A stretch of DNA of 64,000 nucleotides from Brassica napus (taxonomy: Eukaryota; Streptophyta; Magnoliopsida; Brassicales; Brassicaceae): the NCBI RefSeq assembly GCF_020379485.1, contig NC_063447.1, positions 54,983,452 to 55,047,451 on the forward strand, given 5' to 3'. The notes under the pieces were generated by a model. That model did no database searches. It had not been told where the DNA came from and was given only the letters and a program-made list of their open reading frames with translations. This document shows, in pieces, positions 46,282 through 58,316 of this stretch. Each line of letters starts with the position of its first letter. Within the stretch, counting starts at the first letter, position 1. A program made the translations under genes and the position numbers.

Positions 46282-46829
46282 AGCACTATTACATAAGTTA
46301 CATCATATATATTCACATTTTTGGATTGATACGAATATTTCATTTAATAAGAAGAAATATATTTGAGGAGACAGTCGACATTGAAATGAGGGACCCCGAA
46401 TTTTCCTAATGATTCCCTTGTTTCATCATTACCCGCCTCAAACCTATATCTAGTGAAACCCATGTGAGACTCCACCACATGTATACTCCAAAACTAACAT
46501 CTCTTTGCTCAAGTCAAAAACAAGATTTGTAAGAACAATAAATTTGGCAAACCAGTTTCTTTTCCTTTTCCACGTTGATTACATAACCGGATTGAATCGA
46601 AATCAACAAACCAGATCCGGTTCAGTTTAGTTGGATTTTTAAAGCGTTCTCACCTTTTCGCTTGGCTATCATTTTCTTTTAGTTAAATAGACAATTAACT
46701 TCCTATGGTTACTCTGAGAACACCACACAGCAAAAATGAATGAAGCAAGAATTCAATGTAACTCTTTAGACGTTACTCGAAATCAACAAATATGATACAA
46801 AACAAGAATAGAGACTATAGTATATAAGT

Positions 46830-46976
46830 TTAAAAGCTCAAGTTGTAGTTGCAGGCTCTTGACTGGTCTCCAAATCTTTCATATTCTTTATTTTTTCTTG
46901 CGTCTGTCCTCTCCCTTCACTCTCTGCAACACATGTTCTCTGCCAGTCCAGCTCACTTTAGCGCCTTCTCTTTGAG
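46830..46976 (-). pseudogene. Cysteinyl-tRNA synthetase last-exon relic
   Basis: After a plausible acceptor (TTCTTGAGCAG) the minus-strand frame from 46976 reads LKEKALK, stop, AGLAENMCCRE, stop, RERTDARKNKEYERFGDQSRA. The last part matches the conserved C-terminal segment of class I cysteinyl-tRNA synthetases (ARKNKEY followed by a S/DQIR-type motif). In Arabidopsis a CysRS gene (At2g31170) lies between LSH3 and MYB14, the same place and order. Two in-frame stops and loss of everything upstream show it is dead. Confidence 0.55.
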
Positions 46977-46989
46977 CTGCTCAAGAACC

Positions 46990-47585
46990 AGAGGACAGGA
47001 AGAAACAAAACAGTTCAGTACAAAAGATAAAAGAAGTAGCAAAACGGGCTTCAATCACCACACAGAACGCAGAGGAAGCCAGTGGGCCGTATGTGCCACT
47101 GAAATGTTATGACGGGCTAAGCTAACTTGGCCCATATTGAGCCTGACCCTGATTTAGTATTTTAGGCTCGAAAAAGATGAAGTAATTGGATAGCGAGAGA
47201 GAAAGCCTATGAAACGAAATAACGGTTTGTGTAAACCGCTTTTTTTTCCGGTTCGGTTTAAACAAGACTTGAAGCAAAGCGCTTTGCCCTAAAGCGTCAG
47301 TTTCTGTGTAAGCGACGTGTTGAAAAATACAACAATATTTCACTTGGTCAAACTGATTGGACTGTAACGGATATCCTTTTTTTTGTAGCTTTAATATTCT
47401 AACCATTGTTGATCTCAGATTCTTAGTTGCTCTGAGTTTAGTTTTTGTATGTAAAACAAAAGAGTTGTATTGTTCTTAAAAGAAAATCTTCACAGTTGCC
47501 GCAAGCTCTATCAGTGAATTGCGGCTGTGCAAGCGAAGTGCAAGGAAACATAAGATGGAATACGGACAGAGCTTGAAGTTTTTCG
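46990..47585. other. Intergenic, nothing recognised
   Basis: Moderately GC sequence including possible remains of the CysRS upstream intron. No coding exon could be assigned. Confidence 0.3.
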
Positions 47586-47927
47586 GAGCAAGTCCTTCCA
47601 TTAGAACCCCTAATGACCTCTTATGATTAAATTAATTAGTAATTAATAAAGTTATTTAAAAAGTTAAGAACTTTAGTTAGTGAAAATATTTTTTTCCTCC
47701 TCTAATGGGATAACTTCGTTGGGTTCTTAAATTTATTTTTTTAAGTAGAATGATTTAAAATAAAAGCATACATAAATTTTTTAATAAAAATGACATAAAA
47801 ACATATTAAAAATACAAATACAAATTGTAAACGAGAAAAAGCCGATTAGTTAAAATCTTGATTTGTTCCAAATTTTTGTCATATATTCTCAACCAAATCA
47901 GCTTTCAATTGTTGATGTATTGTTTTA

Positions 47928-49135
47928 TCACGAACTCGATTCCGAATGCTCATCATATTGCCGAGATTTGAAGGCATATTCGTAGAATACGTGAAATCCA
48001 CTTGTGAACTTCGGTTGTGCAAACACTGATACATCAAACTGAGTGCACCCATCTCGTTCGTCTTCTACGATCATATTATGTAGAATGATACATGCTCTCA
48101 TTATCTTTCCAATTTTTATTTTATCCCACAAAAGAGCTGGATTTTTGACTATGGCAAATCGAACTTGCAAGACCCCAAAAGTACGCTCGACATCTTTACG
48201 TACAACTTCTTGATGTGTAGCGAATAAGGATGCTTTCGGACCTTGCGGAAGTGAAATAGATTGGACAAAAGTAGCCCATTTTGGATAAATACCATATGTG
48301 AGATAGTAAGCCAAATGGTACTCGTGTCCGTTGACAATGTAATTAACCTTTGGAGCTCGACCTTGTAATATATCATCAAAAACCGGTGATCGATCAAGAA
48401 TATTGATATCGTTTAATGTACCTGGGGGTCCGAAAAATGCATGCCATATCAGATATCGTGTGAAGCTACAGCCTCTAAAACAATGGTTGGCTTTCCTGAT
48501 CCACGTGTATATTGACATTTCCATGCGGCCGGACAATTCTTCCACTCCCAATGCATACAATCGGTGCTTCCTATCATCCCGGGAAATCCGCGTATCTCTC
48601 CAATATCGAGTAGTCGTTGAAGATCTTCTGGCGTGGGTCTTCTTAGATACTCATCTCCAAGTAAATTTATGATTCCAAGAACAAAATGTTCCAAGCATAA
48701 AAGTGCGGTGGACTCACCAAGTCGGAGGTATTCGTCGACCGCATCAGCTGGGCAACCATATGTCATCATATGAATTGATGTCGTTGCCTTTTGTAACGGA
48801 GAGTGACAGAACCTTCCAGTAGCATCTCTTCTTTGTTGAAAGTATGGGAGTTCAACGGAGAGTCGATCAACAATACGCATGAACAAGGGCTTGTTCATTC
48901 GAAAACGGCGTCGAAACATGTGAGAAGGATATGTTGCATCTTCACTAAAATAATCGTTCCATAACTGCATGTGTCCTTATTCTCGTTGTCTTTCAATGTA
49001 GGCTTGTTTCTTTTTAGACCTTGATACTTCTTCATGCTCGCCATGATGAATGAGAAGATTTTCGAATTGTTGATCGAAACTTTGTTCAAATCTTTTATCC
49101 ATTTCTTCGAAATTATTAGAAGAAGATGATGCCAT
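47928..49135 (-). pseudogene. PIF/Harbinger transposase with one nonsense and one frameshift
   Basis: The start is the ATG at 49133-49135 (MASSSSNNFEEMDKRF). The protein would be about 400 residues with the DDE_Tnp_4 fold: FRMNKPLFMRIVDRL, MIGSTDCMHWEWKNCP (first catalytic Asp), GPPGTLNDINILDRSP (second Asp) and VERTFGVLQVRFAIVKNP (Glu). All three catalytic residues survive. Two lesions break it: TAA at 48977-48979 early in the frame, where relatives have Glu, and a missing G near 48450 between the first Asp and GPPGTLND, shifting the frame. The protein would excise and insert the element, normally with a TTA target preference. Confidence 0.88.
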
Positions 49136-50055
49136 TAAAAAAGATATGTGAAGAAAGAAGTTAAGAAATGTGAAGAAACAATATAGAGTATCTCTCTCTC
49201 GGTAGTTAAGAAATGTGCAGAAACAATTTAGAAGAAATAAGTTAAGAAATGTGAAGAAACAACGTAGAAAGATATGTGAAGAAATATTGTGTTATGTTTT
49301 GCTCGGTTCTTTTAGTATCGTTTTGATGTGCTCGGTACACGTTTTGGAGAAAAATAAGAAATAAGAAAGCAAAACACAACTTATAAAGACACAACTTATA
49401 AAGACACAACTAATATTGTCTTCTTCTGTCACAAGGTTACTGTCTACTCACAAGATACAACTTATTACAACACTTATTACATTGAACTCACGAGATACAA
49501 ACCACCAAATGTCTTCTTCTGTCACAAGGTTACTGTCTACTCACGAGATACAACTTATTACTACACTTATTACATGGAACTCACGAGATACAAACCACCA
49601 AATGTCTTCTTCTGTCCCATGTTTTCTTACTGTCTTCCACCTGAAATAAAAACAAAAAACAACACGAGAAACATCAGACCAAGACAACACGAGAAACACA
49701 ACAGAGCAACTGATTTAACCCACACATACGAATCCCTCATCTCAACTGAAACCAACAAGAGAAATATTATTCAGACCATACAACCAGGTACCTGAATCAA
49801 AGCGAGCTTAACCCACACATACGAATCCCTCATCTTCAGTGAAGCATATAACCTGGAAAAAATCAGGATTAATTAGTCTTTACTTGATACATTGGTCATA
49901 GATGTATATATAATAAACTGAATCAACAAAGCATTTGTTAAGGAAGAGATTTGATTAACCATTAATTAAGGAAGATGACAATGTTACAAACCCAAAGAAG
50001 ACAAAATCAGACACAAAAGCATAACAAAATCTTAAAACAAACTAAAACTCAGAAA
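49136..50055. other. Harbinger intergenic region with a 93-bp tandem repeat
   Basis: Lies between the two Harbinger genes. It contains a tandem repeat with a 93-bp period at 49418-49618 (starts GTCTTCTTCTGTC at 49418, 49511 and 49604). It otherwise holds AT-rich sequence and possible remains of introns or 3' UTRs. Confidence 0.6.
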
Positions 50056-50927
50056 CTAATTAGCCAACATATCATTAAAAAGCTTGTTTTTCAAAGCAAT
50101 TTCAAGTTCATCAAGAGGCTCTGTCTTGGCAATGAGGCTGTCAAGCAATTTTTGCTTGTTAAGCTTCTCCTTCAAAGCAAAGTCCTTTTGCTTTATCTCC
50201 CAAATACTCTGAAACTCCATACGCGCCTTCCCTTCCTCTTCGAAAGTCATTTTACCTTTGCCCTTTGCGGCTTTAACACCAATAGGCCGAGCACTACCTT
50301 CATCGTCACCATAGGTAAGTGGCACTGACGTTGATGACTGTGCGGACTGCTCATCAAGCTTTCTTCTTTTTGAGTTCAGATTTCCTTTAGCAGAGGAAGC
50401 ATCACACCATTTCTGATCATGCCTTAGTTCTAACCATGCATGCTCAAGTGTGAATTTGCTCTTGTAATCATTGAAGAATATTTCATGAGCCATCTTCAAC
50501 ACATCATCCTCGCTCTGGCCACTTGATTTTTGTTTTGTTGCAGCATCGTAACACTCAACAAACTTACACACGCCCTCATTTATCTTCCCCCACCTTTGTT
50601 TACAGTGTGATAGCTCTCTCTTTGCAAACCCGCAAGCTTAGGACTTGAACCAAAATAAGCTGCAATTCGTTTCCAAAACGCAATTGCTTTCTGCTCATTA
50701 CCAACCACTGGGTCTTTGGAGGTGTTCAGCCAAGCACTGATGAGCACAACGTCCTCTGTTGGTGAACATTTCCTTCTCTCCTTGCGGTCGTCCACACTGT
50801 GAGCTTCTACGTCTGCAGCTTCACCCCATTGTGTACCGAAGAAAACATTCGAGTCAGAGGGTTGAGTGTTTGGTTATTGGTTGGTTAAGAGCTCTAAAAA
50901 GCTAGAAGACTGGCTATAAGAATCCAT
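50056..50927 (-). pseudogene. Harbinger MYB/SANT-like accessory gene, broken
   Basis: The ORF1-type protein of PIF/Harbinger elements, needed with the transposase for mobilisation. The likely start is the ATG at 50925-50927 (MDSYSQSSSFLELL). A TAA at 50874-50876 interrupts it early. The SANT-like trihelix region (CSPTEDVVLISAWLNTSKD, WKRIAAYFGSS) follows. A two-base AC insertion near 50605 shifts the frame within the motif expected to read HCKQRW. The second part (VCKFVECYDAATKQKSSGQS, KFTLEHAWLELRHDQKW) runs to the end with a coiled-coil-like charged tail. Host copies of this family are often annotated as glutathione S-transferase T3-like. Confidence 0.85.
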
Positions 50928-52674
50928 ATAAGTTAGAAGATTGAAGGAAATAACAAAGGAGATTGCAAAGGAGAGAGGGCTGTTGTTCAGATTTAAAGGG
51001 CAAGTTAAAAGTTGTAAAACTTTTAAGTAGTTGAAGTTAATGCCAATCACTTCACCATTTAGGTTTCAACTACAACTTAGAGAAACGAGTTCATCGTTTC
51101 ATCTTTTAACTACACCTTACAGAAACGATTTCATCGTTTCATATTTTAAATAATTACATTGTAAGTATTGTTTTTAGAAGTTAATGTCAATCAATGTCTA
51201 CCTAAATTCAATGTCTACACCTAAAACTAAATGTAAATCACCTCACCGCAACTAACGCAAACCATAATACTAATGTCCATTTAATTCCCAACCAACTCGA
51301 TATCTAACTTCTCTTAAAGGAAAAGTATACTAACCTCTTGCTTTCTGCAATGAAATACGGATGCTTTAATGATGGTGAATCCGTTTGTGTTATTTCCGTA
51401 ATGCATCAAAAGTAAACTCACAACCAACTTGTTACAAAACCAACAAAGAACGTTAGCTTAAATTAAATGGAACTTAACAATTAAAGGCAAACAGACGAAC
51501 ACTAAAAGATATGAAAATAAAGAGAACAACAGCTTGGTGTGATCATGTCTACCTAAATTCATATTTTACCACAGAGCCTTAACCAATTTTATCTCCTTGT
51601 TAAGACAGAAAAACTAAGAACATAAGCAAGTATATTAATTTTCCCGAAACAATCATTCCCACCATTATACTAAAGTCCATTATAACAGGGTAAGGAAAAC
51701 AAGACTAACCAATGTAACTACAACGTCTTTTATGAAGCTTCAGTAAACCCGATACTGAATAGATCCTTCTTTCTTCCTCTCTCCATGGAGTACCTACGAA
51801 AACCATAAGCTCAGTAAACTGATTCGATCAAAACAAACATTGAATCAGAGACATAGAAAGATACATATCTCTCTTTTTGTCGCGGCTCTTTGAATAACAA
51901 CGAGGTCTGGAATCTGAACAAGAACAAACAACTATAAGATGGAACTCATATGATGTAATAAGATAGACAAACATGGGAGATAAACACAGACATACAAAGA
52001 TACATACCTCTCATTCTCTCACGGCTCTTTGAATAACAACGACGTTATGACCCTGGACAACAACAAAGGAATATACGATGAAACACATACGATGTAATAA
52101 GATAGACAAAGGGAGGAGATAAACAGGGTCAAGGAGATAAATAGAGTCAAATCTCATCATCGAAACAAAAATTCCAATCCTAATCGAAGGGATTCAATTC
52201 ACGGGAACAAAAAAAAACAAAGGAAATCGAACCTTCATGGTGATTGCAAGGACGGATTGGGAGAAGAACATCGACGAAGAAAGAGTGAGACCAACCGACG
52301 AAGAGAAAGACCAACCGACGATGGGATTTTGAGGCCGTCGAAGAAGAGACAGACATAATCGAGGACGACGAAACATATCAAACATCTTTTTCGGTCGAGA
52401 TTTCGACGGAATCGACGACGAAGAGAGAGACCGACAAAGGATTTCAAGTTCATCCAAGACGAAACACACAAACGACGGAGAAAACAAGGGTTGGCTTTTT
52501 TCACCCTTTCGTGTGAATAGAAGAAGCCAATCCGAGTGTGCCAAGTAAATGGCTCTTACCAATCCTTTTTCCCTTTAATTAAGCACCAGTTCTTGTTAAT
52601 TAATGTCTTTTTGATTCATTATTTTCACACTTTACATTAAGAACCCCTTTAGATACACCAATGGAGGTGGTCTC
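50928..52674. other. Harbinger 5' noncoding part
   Basis: A 1.7-kb stretch between the accessory gene and the right terminus. It has short internal repeats (two copies of a TACATAYCTCTC / CGGCTCTTTGAATAACAACGA motif near 51865-51905 and 52005-52045) and a T/C-rich block on the minus strand (52194-52562) that is probably leader sequence and introns. No further gene was assigned. Confidence 0.45.
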
Positions 52675-52675
52675 A

Positions 52676-52716
52676 ATAAGCTTTTCAAGAAGCTTTTCAA
52701 GAAGCTTTTCAAGACA
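52676..52716. repeat. 12-bp tandem repeat at the Harbinger right end
   Basis: Three copies of AAGCTTTTCAAG follow the terminus immediately. The left flank has the related AGCTTGAAG, so the insertion site itself may have been of this composition. Confidence 0.7.
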
Positions 52717-52899
52717 GCAGGGATGGATGACAAATTGTAAAATCTCTCTTAACCAAACCATGTCATGGGCTTGTTATATCAGGTTTTTACATTTTGGGTT
52801 CGGTTTGACAAAAAAAAACTGATTACACAACTTGGTGTACACATGGAATCATGGTAATTTCGAGACGTCTAATTTAATCACAAGAGGAATAGTCTAATT

Positions 52900-53398
52900 C
52901 CCTGTTCGGGAACGCGCTAGGCGCTAGTCGGGCGGTTGGGTTGGGCCTAGCGCCTAAAGAGAAAATCGGAGATTAATCGGAAATTATGCGGGTCGGAATT
53001 TTTAGATGGTTTACTATGTTATAAAACATGTTAATATTTAATTGTGTATAACATTAATACATTTTCATGTTTAAGATTGTATAAAACACAGAAATAGAAT
53101 ATATAAACTTAATATAGTGTAATTTTCATCAAAATTATGAATATAAATGATATTTATAAAATTTTAGATCAAATAAATAAATAAAAATATTATTAAAAAA
53201 AAAAAAAAAAAAAAAATAAAAAAAATAAATAAATAAAAAAATAGATTAGGCGGCCGCCTAGGCGGCTAGGCGGTCATTTAGGCGGTCTAGGAGGAAAAAA
53301 ATCGGATATCCGATTTTTTAAACCGATTTGGCATAAATCGGGGCGGAAAAGTGACGCGTAACGCCTAGGCGGCTAGGCGGCCGAGTTTTAGAACAGGG
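52900..53398. mobile_element. hAT-type MITE rich in CTAGGCGG
   Basis: Ends CCCTGTTC and GAACAGGG are inverted repeats, flanked by perfect 8-bp repeats GTCTAATT (52892-52899, 53399-53406). Both arms carry degenerate GGCGGCTAGGCGG units around an AT-rich core with a long A-run (53183-53212). The 8-bp duplication indicates the hAT superfamily. Confidence 0.82.
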
Positions 53399-53406
53399 GT
53401 CTAATT

Positions 53407-54498
53407 TAATCACGAGAAGAATAGTAGGAAAGTGACTATATTTTATATCATTTCAGCCATTTTTAACAATCTTGAGTGGATTGGCCAAAATTTTATATAT
53501 ATTATATAATTTATGTTCCATGAAATTTTGGAGTGGATAGTTTTTTCACACATGGTTTTAGAGATTAAGATTTATCAATACTATATTAATCTTAAGTATC
53601 CTTAAAATTTAATATAATAAAATAAAGCTAAACCAAAACAGTTCTTAAAACATCAAAATATTTATTATATTAACTGAGTGCCTTTGGAAAAAAGCTTTGT
53701 TGTGATATATTATCCAACTTTTGTTTGTTTGCTCATAAAATATTCTTAATTTATCAAGATTTAAAACGTGAACCAGTATAGCCCTAAACAAAGTAGAGAA
53801 TGTTTTAGGATGATGTTTATATTTAAAGTTCAAAGAACAATCTCAGTGGTGCGATATTACGTATGCGTCAACTTTAATTATTACATCTTCGTTTTCACCT
53901 AATCACGTTTTTATCATTGTAATTGTTCAATCAAATAGTCTCAATCCAATAACCAGCTTATGATATTTGAACCGAATGGTGTTAACGTTGATGGTTTTCA
54001 CCTAATCACGTTTTTATCCACAGATTTTAAGGTCCACAAAATATATTTATTTTCATTTATTCGTTTTAAAAGTTTAATAATTATGAAAGAAAGAGATAAC
54101 TACTGCTGCTATTGATGGATTAAAGTACTGCAAATGGGAAAAATATTACAATATCTTTTTTAAAAGAAAACATTACAATATGCAAATTGCAGTATTTGAA
54201 ACTATAATGGATAGACAACTGACATACTTAATACATAATCTGTAATATTTTGCGTATTCTGGACGTTGGAGTCTTGGACTTTAGATGCAGAAGCTTTTGA
54301 AATCATCGACCTTAACAACAAAACTAAATTCTTGTAACATATAAATATAAAATTATAGCGGAAAATAGTAGTATAGTTGAAATGGAAAAATAACTGAATG
54401 TGAAGACTACTAAATCGACTCATTATTTGACTTCGGTTGACTTCGAAATGGCTCTCTGAAATGGTTAAAATGATGTAATCGATTCATATTTTACATGC
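53407..54498. other. AT-rich intergenic region
   Basis: No gene is recognised. The phrase CACCTAATCACGTTTTTATC occurs twice (about 53898 and 54000). Confidence 0.35.
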
Positions 54499-54513
54499 AA
54501 CTAACATAGAGGA

Positions 54514-54757
54514 TTTGACGGGATGAGTCAGCTCTACTGGTTAGAGCCTTGGGAGCCAATTGTCATGTTCCCGGGTTCGACGCCAGCCGGAGGCGAACTG
54601 TTCATCCCTGTCACCAAATGCGGTACTGGGTGTTGGACCTTGTCCCCAGCCCAGGTACAGCCCTCCCGGGTGAAGTGGACCGCTGCCTAACCGGGTCCAG
54701 GGGAATGATCCACGTAAGTGGGGAACCCCTGGATTATCAAAAAAAAAAAAAAAAAAA
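54514..54757 (+). mobile_element. tRNA-derived SINE with 15-bp target duplication
   Basis: The body starts with a tRNA-like head: A box GAGTCAGCTCTACTGGTTAG near 54525-54544 and B box GGTTCGACGCC at 54574-54584. It ends GGATTATC plus A-run. Direct repeats AACTAACRTAGAGGA flank it (54499-54513 and 54756-54770) with one mismatch. It is of the same family as the unit at 22297. Confidence 0.9.
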
Positions 54758-54857
54758 CTAACGTAGAGGAAACAAATATAACTTTTTAAATTTATTCATT
54801 TGGTTTACAAAAAGACTCTTTCAAGCCTTAAGGACAAAAACCAACACGAACTCAAAG

Positions 54858-56234
54858 TCAGAACTCAGGTATGTCGGAAAATGCTTCAATCCTACGACAG
54901 CTAGTGAAAAGATCAAACCAGAACTCCATGTCATCATTATACAACTTCGAGTTATTATAACTATGTCTCTTACTATTCCTCTCTAGCAATCCTTCCCAAC
55001 CTTCAATCTTTTTCTCATTGTTACTCGAATTATCTACCGATACGACCTCTGACCAAAAACTCTCATCAACCAATGCAGAAATATCCTCGTGCGACATCGT
55101 ATCGTCCTTGTTATTATTATCTGATATGTCGAGTGTCGTAGTGCTATTTGAAAACTGTTGCGGAGAGGTTGTGTAGACCATCACAGGCTCTTTGTCTTCG
55201 TGTGTGGTGTCGTTAGAACCGTTAATGTCCTTGGCGTCTCCGCCATTGTTTTGATTTTTGTTGAGTCTTTTCTTCAAATGAGTGTGCCAAACATTTTTTA
55301 TTTCATTGTCGGTTCGTCCTGGCAACTTTGCAGCAATCGCAGACCATCTAAATTAATAGCAAACAAACAAAAGTAAACACTATTAGAAAAGTGTCTTACA
55401 TATGATATATTATGGATTTCATCAATTTATTAGTTAAATATTGCCTTTTAAAGCAGAAAACATGGAGATACATCATACATAGAAGATGACAACAAAACAA
55501 AAGCTAATATACGCCATATGTTTTGCATTGGTCGAGGTGCGTATCTTGTCTAAGAGTAACATTGAAGGTTGTTTTATTTTTCTTTATAAAAACTCTGAAA
55601 ACAAATCTTTCGAGACTGAGTAAATCACGGGTATAAATAATGAATATCCTCAGCTCCACAGTGTTAAAAAACATATTAAAATATTTTGCAAACCGGAAAT
55701 AACAAAAAAAAAATCATTTATAAACTTGCAAAGTGGAAAGAGTAAAAGGGAGCTGAAGTAAAATTAAAGGAAAATAAAAAATCTTCGAACCAGAAACAGT
55801 TTTTGATCCTTCTTCAAGAAAAGATTGAACAAATTGATGATTAGTTCTCTTTAGACAAAAAAAAAAGAAGAAGACAAACCTGTTGCCCAACACTTCATGT
55901 AGATTGATGATAGTTTGTTCTTCTTGAGGGGTGAAATTGCCACGTTTGATGTCTGGTCTCAGATAATTAATCCAACGAAGTCTGCAACTTTTTCCACATC
56001 TAAGTAATCCTAAGAATTTTCCAAAGAAAAACCAAAAACGTATTGCTTACAGATCAAGAAGTAGTGATAGAAAATAAATATACAAAATAAATTAAAATCA
56101 CCTGCGTGTTTGGGAAGGGCTCGCCAGTTAGAATGACCATAGAGATGAATATAGTTGATCAAGATTTGATCTTCTTCAGGAGTCCATGGTCCTCTCTTCA
56201 TCCCCATTTTTTCACAACATGGTGCTCTTCCCAT
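54858..56234 (-). CDS. MYB14: R2R3-MYB transcription factor, MYB14 orthologue
   Basis: Three exons on the minus strand: 56102-56234, 55880-56009 (130 bp, the standard second exon of R2R3-MYBs) and 54858-55347, joining to 250 residues. The N-terminus [22 protein letters not shown] begins R2 (about 14-61, with spaced Trp residues and [12 protein letters not shown]). R3 covers about 67-112 ([35 protein letters not shown]). The C-terminal part is Asn/Asp-rich and carries the subgroup 2 features WSEVV and DMEFWFDLF. The size and the neighbours LSH3 and RUS2 match Arabidopsis MYB14, a subgroup 2 factor linked to cold and stress responses. A 109-bp triplicated repeat lies upstream. Confidence 0.94.
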
Positions 56235-57278
56235 TTTTCCCGGTTGTACTCACAAGAAAATAAACCAAAATTTTAGTAGTTTTTCTCCTCAAATGAGTAA
56301 AATGATTAGACGGCCAGGTGTTGGATGGGTATGGAGTTTTTTGAGAGCTAAAGAAGTTAAAGGAAGCATGCGATGCAGACATTTAGTCTGTTTATTATAT
56401 ATATATATATAGACATTAACAATATGGGTTAAAATATTAGTTAATTACAAATGCAACCGTGAGACAATTCCAAGTTGAAAATTTCTCATACTTTTGATTC
56501 ACACTGTCCAAAGTTTCCAACTTTATTTCCTTTAACTTTTTAGCCATGAGAAAGTTAATTAATACAATGTAACTTCGTTTAGGTGGTCGATATAATGGTA
56601 AGAAACTTAATAAGGTATTACTATTACGTATGTTAAAAAGTACAGAAAAAATTGTTATTACATTTAATTAATACAATGTAACTTCGTTTAGGTGGTCGAT
56701 ATAATGGTAAGAAACTTAATAAGGTATTACTATTACGTATGTTAAAAAGTACAGAAAAAATTGTTATTACATTTAATTAATACAATGTAACTTCGTTTAG
56801 GTGGTCGATATAATGGTAAGAAACTTAATAAGGTATTACTATTACGTATGTTAAAAAGTACACAAAAAATTGTTATTACATTTTAAATACAAAAATATAT
56901 TTTTAAATGTTTCTAACATTTAGAAGATGAGGAAAAATTCTGTGAATTTTAATCTTTACTAATTATAATAAATGAAAACATATTATGTCGTTCTACTATT
57001 CCATGTGTAAGTTGCTTTTTAAGTTTATGCAGAAGAAGAAATGATATTTGTGTAAAGGCAGATGAGCAGTAAAGCACTAGAAAGGGGTGGACAAATTTTC
57101 TAAACTCGATTTGATATTTGTCCTGATCTATGTTCCTATGGTTTTAGTATTCGGAAGTTGAGCTTCATATTCATACATAAATATTTGCAGGGTACAATTT
57201 CAAAATACGTTATAGATTGATAGAGATTTTAAATTCTAGTTGAATGGTCATTTCATGATTTTTTTTAATTTTGATACA
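56235..57278. promoter_or_regulatory. MYB14 upstream region with a triplicated 109-bp repeat
   Basis: Three tandem near-identical copies, period 109 bp, at about 56552-56883 (AATACAATGTAACTTCG starts at 56561, 56670 and 56779). They lie roughly 320-650 bp upstream of the MYB14 start codon. A TA microsatellite lies at 56394-56413, and a TATA-like element may be there. The rest is AT-rich up to the Helitron. Confidence 0.75.
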
Positions 57279-57782
57279 TCCCTTATATACTAAAAGAGAA
57301 TCATTACAACATTTGAAATAGCCAAAGTGTCATCGCCATAATGATTCTTAGAATCTTTAGAAAATATGTTGTTTCATCTAAATATATAATAAATTTTTTA
57401 TTACCCTAACTATAAATTAATTATTAATATTTTTTATTCTTTCCTTAAATAAAAATTATGGAATTGCCTAATGTTGCTAAAATATATATGACAATTAATT
57501 ATTTTGAATAATAAAGAGTTGATAATAATTAGTTAGTCCTCTATCATTTTTTAACTCATTAAAATAAATCAAACAACCACATTAATCATATAATAAAAAT
57601 TTAGATTTTCCGTATATGTTATATTTGATTTTTTTTTAAAACGACTATAAATGACTAAAACTGTTAAAAGTCTCAGATTAAAATTTTGTTATCCATGGTT
57701 TAAATTTTTTTTGTTATGAAAAGATTCAAGTAATTACAACATCATATAAGTATGGAATCTCATTTAAGAAATATTAAGATTG

Positions 57783-57826
<44 letters not shown>

Positions 57827-58316
57827 CGCTTAATATAAATTATATACCATACAAAAGATAAATAAATATTTAATTTCAAAATTTGCTTTGAATTTGTTTT
57901 TTGATAAAATCTTCGAACAAACATTGACAACTTAATATGTAAATTTTAAAATTCGCAGTGAATTTAATTAAAAATTTATAAATTACTAAAATGATTTAAC
58001 ATCCCACCAAAAAAAATGTTATCAGTGATTTAAAGTTTTTGTTATAAAAAGCACAAATAATCAAAAAATAATATGAGTAGAAACAATTATATAATTAAAA
58101 ATGATGTTAATATCATTTAAAAATAAAAAATATGTATTTGAATTAAAAAAAAATATTTATGTGTTTGCACCAATTTAATAATGATATACGTAACAGTTAC
58201 TGAATTTTAATTATTCAATATATATTTATTATTACATAATATATAAAAGAATATATAATACGTAAAATAATTTATATATAATGTTCATTCCGTGCAGGAC
58301 GTAGATCTTAACCTAG
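57279..58316 (+). mobile_element. Nonautonomous Helitron (plus orientation)
   Basis: It starts TCCCTTATATACTAAAAGAG after an A and ends CTTAACCTAG before a T, as required for Helitron insertion between A and T (5' TC, 3' CTRR). No inverted repeats, no gene. A TG microsatellite sits at 57796-57820. The 3' hairpin is degenerate. The 3' 150 bp matches the Helitron at 58622-59630 in reverse complement. Confidence 0.72.

Larger units (their letters stand above)
47586..52674 (-). mobile_element. PIF/Harbinger transposon, near-complete
   Basis: The left end GAGCAAGTCCTTCCATTAG and the right end (reverse complement GAGACCACCTCCATTGG) are imperfect inverted termini of PIF/Harbinger type. The 5.1-kb body carries the two genes of autonomous members on the minus strand: a DDE transposase and a MYB/SANT-like accessory gene. 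Both have been damaged by nonsense changes and small indels. A 3-bp target duplication could not be recognised. The right flank continues as three copies of a 12-bp repeat. Confidence 0.85.

Noticed and set aside
50056..50795. A host glutathione S-transferase T3-like gene
   Set aside because: The name is a common misannotation; location inside the Harbinger termini and the SANT-like region show it is the transposon accessory gene.
54514..54600. A tRNA gene from the A and B boxes
   Set aside because: No cloverleaf or acceptor stem closes; the unit has a poly(A) tail and target duplication, so it is a SINE head.
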